Shown one piece after another: positions 8,183 to 14,037 of a stretch of 16,671 nt of DNA (position 1 is its first letter; each line of letters opens with the position of its first letter). Source of the DNA: an uncultured Collinsella sp. (GTDB lineage Bacteria; Actinomycetota; Coriobacteriia; Coriobacteriales; Coriobacteriaceae); assembly GCA_900550185.1 (NCBI GenBank), contig URRN01000023.1, positions 1 through 16,671 on the forward strand, given 5' to 3'. The translations under genes and the position numbers were made by a program. Below the pieces are notes generated by a model that worked only from the letters and a program-made list of their open reading frames with translations, had not been told where the DNA came from and ran no database searches.

Positions 8183-8366
8183 TGGTTCCTGCCTTCCTGA
8201 TCGGTTGGGCGTACGGTACGGTATGCGGCAGCGGTCGGTTTACGGGGCAAGCCTCGCGGTCGCCTTGAGCCACATGTTTGTAAACCTCACTATGATACGA
8301 CAGCTCGCGGCGCGTTGAGGACGGCGAGGGTGCTACAGTGAAGCGCAAACAAGAGAAAGGCATCAC
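8183..8366. promoter_or_regulatory. Divergent purL / antiporter promoter region
   Basis: This 184-bp spacer must hold promoters in both directions. For the antiporter (+), TGCTACAGT at 8331-8339 reads as an extended -10 (TACAGT), with TTGAGG at 8315-8320 too close (13 nt) to be a normal -35. It would give a leader of about 20 nt. The element TATGATA at 8291-8297 offers a -10-like hexamer on either strand (TATGAT on plus, TATCAT on minus), the latter a candidate for purL, but neither has a good -35. No PurR-type box or purine riboswitch is recognisable by eye. Confidence 0.35.
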
Positions 8367-9929
8367 ATGGCATTCGTTTCGCTCGCCATCATCGCACTCG
8401 TGGCCTTTGCGAGTCCTTTTATCGCCTCGGCGATTCCCGGAAAACCTGTTCCCGAGACGGTCTTTTTGCTCGTGCTCGGCGCGGTGCTGGGACCCCATAT
8501 GCTCGGCGTCATCCATGTAGATGCCGAGGTTTCGCTTGTGTCCGAGCTCGGTCTGGCCTTTTTGTTCCTGCTCGCCGGCTTTGAGATCGACCCCAAGAGC
8601 ATCACGGGCGTCGAGGGGCGCTACGGCTTGGCGACGTGGGTCGTCACGTTTGGTATCGCCTGGCTTGCCGTGCGCTTTACTCCGTGGTTCTCGGTCAGCC
8701 ATTTCGACGGTATCGCCGTGACGCTTGCCCTCACTTCGACGGCGCTCGGCACGCTCGTGCCCATCATGCGTGAGCGCTCGCTCACTGGCACGCGCGTGGG
8801 CGACTCGATTCTCGCGTATGGCACCTGGGGTGAGCTCGGCCCTGTGCTTGCCATGTCGGTGCTGCTGTCTGCCCGCACCGGCATCCAAACGCTTGTAATC
8901 CTTGGCTTGTTTGCGGTGGTCTGCGTGTTGCTGGCCGTGGTCCCGAGCCGCTCCAAGCGCGTCGGCAGTCGCTTCTTTGCGTTTGTCGAGGAACGCGCCG
9001 ATACCACGTCGCAGACCTTCGTGCGCCTGACGGTGCTCATCCTGGTCACGCTCGTGGCGTTCTCGGCTGTCTTTGATCTCGACATCGTGTTGGGTTCTTT
9101 TGCCGCCGGCTTTGTCTTGCGCTACATCATCCCCGAGGGTAACCATACGCTCGAGACCAAGCTCGATGGCCTGGCCTACGGCTTTTTGATTCCGGTGTTC
9201 TTTACCGTATCGGGCGCAAAGATCGACCTGACGGCCGTGGCGTCGCGCCCGGGTCTGCTCGTGGGCTTTATCGTGGCGTTGTTGATTGTTCGTGCCGTGC
9301 CCATACTTATTTCTATGAGCATTTGTCCTGCGACGCGCGATGTGTCGGCGTATGGCCGCATTACCGTGGCACTCTACTGCACCACGGCCCTGCCGATCAT
9401 CGTTGCCGTGACGAGCGTTGCCGTCAACGCGGGCGCGCTGTCGCAAGATATTGCGTCGGTCATGGTTGCCGCCGGTGCCATCACGGTGTTCTTGATGCCA
9501 TTGCTCGCGCAGCTCTTCTACCGTGTGGTCGACGCCGCGCCGGTCGCCGCCGTGGCAGAAGTTGCCGAGCATCCATCCGATGCGCTCGACATCCTGCGCG
9601 CCCATCACGATTTGGCGAGCCTGCTCGCACGTGAGCACGAGCTGCTGACTTCGCATGGCCATGGTCGCGTATTCGAGGGCCTGCCTACGCTCGATACGAT
9701 TGCCGAGCGTCTTTCTGCCGAGGCAGCGAGCGGCCACATCGATGCCCGCATCGTGGACGCGGCGCGCCTGCTTGCCGACAAGACCTATGGCGATGAGGTT
9801 GACCCGTCCGAGCTGACTCCGCGCGAGCGTCGCCGCCTGGAGCGCGCCAAGCTCGCCGTGCGCGAATACCGTCGCCGCATGCTGGAACTCTATGCGCGCG
9901 ATGAAGCCCAGGACGACGACGGCAAGTAG
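8367..9929 (+). CDS. CPA2-type cation:proton antiporter
   Basis: Membrane antiporter of the Na+/H+ exchanger (KefB/NapA-like, CPA2) family, 520 residues. Residues 1-390 hold about 12 hydrophobic segments; 391-520 form a charged cytoplasmic tail rich in Arg, Glu and Ala, probably helical, with no TrkA-N nucleotide domain. Seen: GLAFLFLLAGFEID (62-75), LALTSTALGTLVPIM (120-134), and FFTVSGAKIDL with Lys285 in the place of the conserved core lysine of NapA-like proteins. Where many relatives carry Asp or Asp-Asp in the ion-binding helix, this one reads GTWGELGPV with Glu156. This may be normal for its subfamily. Transported ions cannot be read from sequence. ATG 8367 follows AGAAAGG (8354-8360) at good spacing. 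It is divergent from purL and ends at a strong terminator. Confidence 0.9.
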   Translation: MAFVSLAIIALVAFASPFIASAIPGKPVPETVFLLVLGAVLGPHMLGVIHVDAEVSLVSELGLAFLFLLAGFEIDPKSITGVEGRYGLATWVVTFGIAWLAVRFTPWFSVSHFDGIAVTLALTSTALGTLVPIMRERSLTGTRVGDSILAYGTWGELGPVLAMSVLLSARTGIQTLVILGLFAVVCVLLAVVPSRSKRVGSRFFAFVEERADTTSQTFVRLTVLILVTLVAFSAVFDLDIVLGSFAAGFVLRYIIPEGNHTLETKLDGLAYGFLIPVFFTVSGAKIDLTAVASRPGLLVGFIVALLIVRAVPILISMSICPATRDVSAYGRITVALYCTTALPIIVAVTSVAVNAGALSQDIASVMVAAGAITVFLMPLLAQLFYRVVDAAPVAAVAEVAEHPSDALDILRAHHDLASLLAREHELLTSHGHGRVFEGLPTLDTIAERLSAEAASGHIDARIVDAARLLADKTYGDEVDPSELTPRERRRLERAKLAVREYRRRMLELYARDEAQDDDGK

Positions 9930-9967
9930 CAAGGAATGTCGGGATACGGGTTCCGTCCAAATAATAG

Positions 9968-10006
9968 AAGGCGCGCTGCCGGCGGTTGATGCAGGCAGCG
10001 CGCCTT
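9968..10006. terminator. Two-way terminator between antiporter and SDR genes
   Basis: AAGGCGCGCTGCC (9968-9980) and GGCAGCGCGCCTT (9994-10006) form a perfect 13-bp stem with a 13-base loop. On the plus strand it runs into TTTT (10005-10008). On the minus strand it is followed by CTATTATTT (complement of 9957-9967), so it can serve both the antiporter and the convergent SDR gene, whose stops lie about 38 and 34 nt away. Confidence 0.85.
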
Positions 10007-10040
10007 TTGCGTTGAGGTCCGAAGTCGTGGCTTGCGACCT

Positions 10041-10790
10041 TTAGGAGCGGGCGGCTCCGTCGACGGGGAGGATGGCGCCCGTGACGTAGGAGGACATGTC
10101 GCTCGCCAGGAAAACGAAGGCGTTGGCGACATCCTCGGGCTCGCCCATGCGACCCAGCGGAATGGTGGCGATGATGGGCTTGATGACTTCTTCGGGCAGG
10201 TTGGCGACCATGTCGGTCTTGGTTACGCCTGGGGCGACGGCGTTGACGCGAATACCCATAGGGGCGAGCTCGCGCGAGAGCGACTGGACCATACCGTTGA
10301 CGGCAAACTTGGACGTGGGGTAACCGACGCCGGAGGGCTGGCCGTACTTGGCGACCATCGAACTTGTGGTAGTGATGGTGCCGCCGTGGCCGGCTTCGGT
10401 CATGATCTTGGCGGCAGCCTGGTGACCATTAAAGACGGCGACGACATTGAGGTCCATGACCTTTGCAAACTCTTCGGCCGTGTAGTTGAGCAGCGGCGAG
10501 CGCTGGGAGATTCCGGCGTTGTTGACGACCGTATCGAGACCGCCCATGTCGGCTGCAGCCTGCGTAAAGGCCTCAGTCACGGCCTCGAGCGAGGTGAGAT
10601 CGCAGGAACGACCCCAGACCTTGGCCTCGGGATAGGCGGCTGCCAGCTTCTCAACTGCCGCGTCGGCGGTCTCCTGGCGCGAGCCAAAGACGGTGACGGC
10701 GGCACCCTCCTCGATAAAACGGCAGGCGATGGCATAGCCGATACCGCGCGTGCCTCCGGTGACGATTGCTTTCTTACCCTCGAGCAGCAT
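10041..10790 (-). CDS. SDR-family NAD(P)-dependent oxidoreductase (FabG-like)
   Basis: Classical short-chain dehydrogenase of 249 residues, the typical family length. Seen: nucleotide-binding TGGTRGIG (11-18), NNAG (90-93), and catalytic residues Asn115, Ser144 (TSSM), Tyr157 and Lys161 (YPTSK). The end MSSYVTGAILPVDGAARS is the standard SDR C-terminal motif. It resembles 3-oxoacyl-ACP reductase (FabG), but no fatty acid genes are nearby, so it may instead act on a sugar, polyol, steroid or other carbonyl substrate. It does not resemble the Collinsella 7-beta-hydroxysteroid dehydrogenase as I recall it. ATG 10790 is chosen for the AGAGGAAAG site just upstream; the in-frame extension to 10862 has none and would add a non-SDR N-terminus. 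The gene stands alone between two terminators. Confidence 0.88.
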   Translation of the reverse strand: MLLEGKKAIVTGGTRGIGYAIACRFIEEGAAVTVFGSRQETADAAVEKLAAAYPEAKVWGRSCDLTSLEAVTEAFTQAAADMGGLDTVVNNAGISQRSPLLNYTAEEFAKVMDLNVVAVFNGHQAAAKIMTEAGHGGTITTTSSMVAKYGQPSGVGYPTSKFAVNGMVQSLSRELAPMGIRVNAVAPGVTKTDMVANLPEEVIKPIIATIPLGRMGEPEDVANAFVFLASDMSSYVTGAILPVDGAARS

Positions 10791-10862
10791 GAGCTTTCCT
10801 CTCGTTATGGGCGGACATACGCAGCACAGCGTAACGGGAGCCGGAATAGGCTGCGTTCGCAT

Positions 10863-10891
10863 ATCGGTGAACGGTAGCCCGCGTTACCGAT
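10863..10891. promoter_or_regulatory. Imperfect palindrome upstream of the SDR gene
   Basis: ATCGGTGAACG (10863-10873) mirrors CGTTACCGAT (10882-10891), with one extra base in the left arm and an 8-base centre. It lies about 75-100 bp before the SDR start. It could be an operator for a dimeric repressor or a leader hairpin. A second inverted pair, TGCCCT (10910-10915) with AGGGCA (10928-10933), lies just upstream. No convincing -35/-10 pair for the SDR gene was found. Confidence 0.3.
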
Positions 10892-10937
10892 GAGCGGCTC
10901 GCGCAAATGTGCCCTGTCGTTGTGCTTAGGGCAGGAG

Positions 10938-10974
10938 ACAAAAGGGCTCCCATCCCACATCGGACGGGAGCCCT
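10938..10974 (-). terminator. Rho-independent terminator of homoserine dehydrogenase
   Basis: AGGGCTCCCATCC (10943-10955) faces GGACGGGAGCCCT (10962-10974), a 13-bp stem with one imperfect pair. As plus-strand RNA that pair is an A-C mismatch. As minus-strand RNA it is a stable G-U wobble, and the stem is followed by TTTTGTCTCC. Both points assign it to the minus strand, 30 nt past the hom stop. Confidence 0.82.
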
Positions 10975-11004
10975 CAAAGCGTGTATTGCTAGGCAAGCGT
11001 TGGA

Positions 11005-12348
11005 TTAGTTGGCCATAACACCTTCGGTCCAGGCCTCAACGTCCTCGATGCGCAGGACGTTGGCGACCTCGGCCACGCAGTCGACACTGGCAAGCTCGGC
11101 GGCGGCAGCCTGGACGTCCTTCTCGAGCGCGCGGTGCGTCAGGAAGATGACCGAGCAGGCATCGCTGACGCCCGACTTGCCGTCCTCGACCTGGTTGATG
11201 AGCGAGATCGAGATGTTGTGCTTGGCAAAGATGTCGACCGTCTCGGACAGGGCGCCCACGCGGTCGGCGACCTTCAGGCGCACATAGTACTTGGTCTGGA
11301 GCTCGTCCATGGGCTTAAAGGCGAGGTTGTGGCCATAGGGTTCAATCTCGGGCAGCGGAGCTACGCCGCGGCTGATCTGCTCGGAGAGCGACAGGATATC
11401 GCCCACGACGGCGCTCGCGGTGGGGAAGGAGCCTGCGCCGGCACCGTAGAACATGGTCTCGCCCACAGCGTCGCCTACCACGTAGACAGCGTTCATGGCG
11501 CCGTTGACCTTGGCAAGCATGTGGTCGGCGGGGATCAGCGTGGGATGAACGCGGACGTCGACGCCGGCGTCGGTGTTGCGTGCGATGCCCAGCAGCTTGA
11601 TGGTGTAGCCGAGCTCGCGGGCCTGGGCGATGTCCTCGGCGCCGATGGTACGGATACCCTGCTGGTACACATCGTCGGTGGTAACGCGGGTGCCAAAACC
11701 GATGGAGGCGAGGATGGCCGTCTTGCTGGCGGCATCGAAGCCGTCGACGTCGGCGGACGGGTCGGCCTCGGCATAGCCCTTGGCCTGCGCGTCGGCAAGC
11801 ACGTCGGCGTAATCGGCGCCCTCGGCGTCCATGCGCGACAGGATGTAGTTGGTGGTACCGTTGAGAATGCCGGCGATGGTCAGGATCTTGTTGCCCACCA
11901 GGTCGTGCTCAAGCGTGCTCACGATGGGGATGCCGCCGCCGCAGCTGGCCTCGCACTTAATCTGCACGCCGCACGCGCGTGCCTTCTCGGCAAGCGTCTC
12001 GACGTGACGGCCCAGTAGGGCCTTGTTGGCAGAGACGACGTGCTTGCCGTGTTCAAAGGCAGTGGTGAAGATCTCGGTTGCGGGATGCTCACCGCCGATC
12101 AGCTCGACGACGATGTCGACGGCGGGGTCGCTGACGACGTCGTGCCAGTCACTCGTAAAGGCCTCGCGCTCAATGCCTGCCGCCTCGGCCTGCTCCCAAG
12201 CAAGCGCGCAGGCGCGGGTCAGCTTAAGGTCGATGCCGTAGGCTGCCAGGTACTCATCGTGGTGGCTCTTGATCAGACGGGCCACGCCGCCGCCGACGGT
12301 TCCCAGACCGATCAGACCGACGTTCACGGTGCGCAGGGGTTCGCTCAT
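11005..12348 (-). CDS. hom: Homoserine dehydrogenase
   Basis: Reduces aspartate semialdehyde to homoserine with NAD(P)H, the branch point to threonine, methionine and isoleucine. The 447-residue protein has the full three-part form: nucleotide-binding domain with GLGTVGGG (14-21) and SANKALL (K109), catalytic domain with GILNGTTNYIL (160-170) and ADPSADVDGFDAASKTAIL, where D205 and K209 match the known catalytic pair, and a C-terminal ACT domain (about 354-433, YYVRLKVADRVGALSETV) of the kind that binds an amino acid effector, usually threonine. ATG 12348 follows AAGGAG at 7 nt. No thrB, thrC or lysC adjoins it. Upstream on the minus strand, TTGACA (complement of 12524-12529) is a perfect -35 but lacks a good -10; TAGAAT (12403-12408) is an alternative -10. 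Confidence 0.96.
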   Translation of the reverse strand: MSEPLRTVNVGLIGLGTVGGGVARLIKSHHDEYLAAYGIDLKLTRACALAWEQAEAAGIEREAFTSDWHDVVSDPAVDIVVELIGGEHPATEIFTTAFEHGKHVVSANKALLGRHVETLAEKARACGVQIKCEASCGGGIPIVSTLEHDLVGNKILTIAGILNGTTNYILSRMDAEGADYADVLADAQAKGYAEADPSADVDGFDAASKTAILASIGFGTRVTTDDVYQQGIRTIGAEDIAQARELGYTIKLLGIARNTDAGVDVRVHPTLIPADHMLAKVNGAMNAVYVVGDAVGETMFYGAGAGSFPTASAVVGDILSLSEQISRGVAPLPEIEPYGHNLAFKPMDELQTKYYVRLKVADRVGALSETVDIFAKHNISISLINQVEDGKSGVSDACSVIFLTHRALEKDVQAAAAELASVDCVAEVANVLRIEDVEAWTEGVMAN

Positions 12349-12402
12349 AGATAGCTCCTTCGTGCATCTTATGGATGGATTAACCGCTTAAAGGTTGAGT
12401 GC

Positions 12403-12529
12403 ATTCTAGCGTGAACCGAGGGCGCGTGCTCGCCAGGCAACAGGAGTCGCACAAAACGGCACCCCCGAAACGCTGCGGAAACATTGGAAACATGCTCGCT
12501 ACAAACGGAACTCCGTAACAAACTGTCAA
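12403..12529 (-). promoter_or_regulatory. Candidate hom promoter elements
   Basis: Two partial promoters are visible on the minus strand. TTGACA at 12524-12529 matches the -35 consensus exactly, but the region 16-18 nt downstream (around 12500-12507, TTTGTA) is a poor -10. TAGAAT at 12403-12408 matches the -10 in five of six positions, but no -35 is seen at normal spacing. The second would give a leader of about 48 nt. No T-box, leader peptide or known riboswitch was recognised. Confidence 0.3.
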
Positions 12530-12530
12530 C
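12467..12530 (+). promoter_or_regulatory. GAAAC/GTAAC repeat cluster before the first liv binding-protein gene
   Basis: GAAAC occurs at 12467-12471, 12478-12482 and 12487-12491, the first two separated by exactly 6 nt. Further on, GTAAC (12515-12519), 6 nt, TCAAC (12526-12530) forms a second pair. The spacing resembles the actinobacterial GlnR box (gTnAC-n6-GaAAC). The decamer CGGAAACATT (12476-12485) recurs at 13828-13837 before the second binding-protein gene. Functional assignment is inference. Confidence 0.35.
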
Positions 12531-12565
12531 GTTTGCGCCATAAGGTTTGCCCCGTACCGCAAGAC

Positions 12566-12580
12566 GGCCGCACTGCGGCC
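12566..12580 (+). promoter_or_regulatory. Leader hairpin before the first liv binding-protein gene
   Basis: GGCCGC (12566-12571) and GCGGCC (12575-12580) pair perfectly around a 3-base loop, ending 19 nt before the ATG and about 9 nt before the GGGGG ribosome binding site. A hairpin in the same place precedes the second binding-protein gene. It may protect the 5' end or influence translation. Confidence 0.4.
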
Positions 12581-12599
12581 AGCGAAAAAGGGGGACACC

Positions 12600-13766
12600 A
12601 TGTTCAACATCAACAGCACGCTCAGCCGTAGGAACTTTCTCTTCGGCGCCGCGGCGCTCGGCAGCACCGCGGCGCTTGCCGGCTGCTCCTCGGGTGGCTC
12701 GGATGGCGGCTCCGCCGATGAAGACGGCGCATTTAAGATCGGTGCCATCGGCCCTCTGACCGGTGCCGCGGCAACCTATGGCGTTTCGGTCGAGAAGGGC
12801 GCCAAGCTCGCCGTCAAGGATTTCTCGACCAAGGACCTCAAGCTCTCGCTTAAGTCCGAGGACGACGTCGCTGACGGCGAGAAGGCCATCAACGCCTTCA
12901 ATACCCTGTGCGACTGGGGCATGCAGGCACTCGTCGGCCCCGTCACCACCGGTGCTGCCGTCGCCGTCTCGGGCGCGATCACCGACGATATGCTCATGGT
13001 CACGCCCTCGGCATCGTCGCTCGACGTGACCAAGGACAAGACCACGGTCTTCCAGGTTTGCTTTACCGACCCCACCATGGGCACGAGTGCGGCGAAGTTC
13101 TTGGCCGAGAAGTATGCAGACGCCAAGATCGCCCTGTTCTACAACTCCGGCGATACGTATAGCTCGGGCGTTGCCGACGCTTTTGCCGAGCAGGCCAAGG
13201 CGTCCAAGCTCGACATCGTCGATACCGAGACCTTTAAGGACGACTCTTCCACGAGCTTTACCAACCAGCTCACCAAGGCCAAGGAGGCCGGCGCCACGCT
13301 TATCTTTGCCCCGATCTATTACACGCCGGCGTCCGTCCTGCTCAAGAACGCCAAGGACATGGGCTACGACATGACCCTCATGGGCACCGACGGCATGGAT
13401 GGCCTGCTCTCTGTGGAAGGCTTCGATACCTCTCTTGCCGAGGGCGTGCTGCTCATGACGCCGTTCTCCGCCGACGACGAGAAGAACGCCGACTTCGTCA
13501 AGGCCTATAAGGATGCCTACGACGAGACGCCCAACCAGTTTGCCGCCGACGCTTACGATTGCGTCCACGCCATCGCCGAGGCTATCGATAGGGCGGGGAT
13601 TGACATTTCGGCCGACGGTGCCGACATTGCCGGCGACCTTGCCAAGGCCATGCGCAAGATCAAGATCGAGGGCCTGACAGGCGAGCTGACGTGGAATGAC
13701 GAAGGTCAGGTCGAAAAGCCTGCTACGGCCTATGTGATCCAGGACGGCAAGTACATCGCCGCCTAA
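12600..13766 (+). CDS. livK: Branched-chain amino acid ABC transporter substrate-binding lipoprotein (copy 1)
   Basis: Extracellular solute-binding lipoprotein of the Leu/Ile/Val-binding (Peripla_BP_6) type, 388 residues. Residues 1-29 form a lipoprotein signal: SRRNFLF matches the twin-arginine (Tat) consensus, followed by a hydrophobic stretch and lipobox LAGC with acylated Cys29. A Gly/Ser/Asp linker follows, then FKIGAIGPLTGAAATYG, ALVGPVTTGAAVAV, MVTPSASS, and APIYYTPASVLLKNAKDMGY, all characteristic of this family. The ligand is inferred to be a branched-chain or other hydrophobic amino acid. ATG 12600 follows AAGGGGGA. It is the first of two tandem, very similar genes upstream of livH and livM. 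A 271-bp AT-rich gap separates the copies, and no good terminator follows this one. Confidence 0.92.
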   Translation: MFNINSTLSRRNFLFGAAALGSTAALAGCSSGGSDGGSADEDGAFKIGAIGPLTGAAATYGVSVEKGAKLAVKDFSTKDLKLSLKSEDDVADGEKAINAFNTLCDWGMQALVGPVTTGAAVAVSGAITDDMLMVTPSASSLDVTKDKTTVFQVCFTDPTMGTSAAKFLAEKYADAKIALFYNSGDTYSSGVADAFAEQAKASKLDIVDTETFKDDSSTSFTNQLTKAKEAGATLIFAPIYYTPASVLLKNAKDMGYDMTLMGTDGMDGLLSVEGFDTSLAEGVLLMTPFSADDEKNADFVKAYKDAYDETPNQFAADAYDCVHAIAEAIDRAGIDISADGADIAGDLAKAMRKIKIEGLTGELTWNDEGQVEKPATAYVIQDGKYIAA

Positions 13767-13818
13767 GTGCGCATAAAGCACGACCGGTGAGGCTGTTTTA
13801 TTTAAGGCAGGTATGCTT

Positions 13819-13834
13819 GTAACAGAACGGAAAC
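13819..13834 (+). promoter_or_regulatory. GTAAC-n6-GAAAC motif, GlnR-box-like
   Basis: GTAAC (13819-13823), six bases, GAAAC (13830-13834) matches exactly the gTnAC-n6-GaAAC form I know for actinobacterial GlnR sites. After six more bases comes TTCAC (13841-13845), fitting the next gTnAC half-site except its first base. It lies about 200 nt before the second binding-protein gene. That GlnR or a relative exists in this organism is assumed, not shown. Confidence 0.4.
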
Positions 13835-13850
13835 ATTACTTTCACACAAT

Positions 13851-13940
13851 AAAGTGGCTAAACTGCATAAACCGACAGGAATACGCAGAATTATGGATAA
13901 ATGGGCAAAACAAAAGAAAAGTTGAAATAATCGCCACTTT
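13851..13940. repeat. Spaced inverted repeat AAAGTGGC / GCCACTTT
   Basis: A perfect 8-bp inverted pair, AAAGTGGC at 13851-13858 and GCCACTTT at 13933-13940, is separated by 74 nt of unusually AT-rich sequence between the two binding-protein genes. It could be two operator half-sites, or pair in a leader RNA. It could also be chance, since a spaced 8-bp match is only weak evidence. Confidence 0.3.
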
Positions 13941-13995
13941 CCTTAACTAAAGCGTCTAGTATTTTGCGAACGCCGAACACGGCGAAGGATGGCCT

Positions 13996-14016
13996 GTCGG
14001 GTAACCGAAACCCGAC
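13996..14016 (+). promoter_or_regulatory. Leader hairpin before the second liv binding-protein gene
   Basis: GTCGGGT (13996-14002) and ACCCGAC (14010-14016) form a perfect 7-bp stem with a 7-base loop (AACCGAA). It ends 21 nt before the ATG and 7 nt before the GAGAGGAG ribosome binding site, the same layout as before the first copy although the sequences differ. Confidence 0.45.
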
Positions 14017-14037
14017 GAGATTTGAGAGGAGAGCCGC

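Noticed and set aside
4121..8200. 1359-codon open frame on the plus strand opposite purL
   Set aside because: It mirrors the purL reading frame. GC-rich codon bias removes stops from the antisense frame; the protein is a low-complexity Gly/Ala/Leu/Asp/His-rich string with no recognisable domain, while purL has every catalytic motif.
8001..9932. 643-codon minus-strand frame opposite the antiporter
   Set aside because: Composition is Arg/His/Asp/Gln-rich as expected for an antisense shadow; it also overlaps the 5' end of purL and has no domain.
10041..10790. Bile acid 7-beta-hydroxysteroid dehydrogenase, known from Collinsella
   Set aside because: The sequence does not resemble that enzyme as I recall it; motifs are generic FabG-like.
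10032..12018. Long plus-strand frames opposite the SDR (10032-10877) and hom (11134-12018)
   Set aside because: Both are Gly/Asp/Val/Leu-rich shadows of well-supported genes.
12369..12404. Eleven-codon ORF MHSTFKRLIHP before hom as an attenuator leader peptide
   Set aside because: No ribosome binding site, only one Thr and one Ile, no terminator hairpin after it, and it overlaps a candidate -10.
13767..13810. Terminator after livK copy 1
   Set aside because: There is a T-rich stretch (GTTTTATTT, 13795-13803) but only a 4-bp GTGC/GCAC stem well before it; too weak to call.
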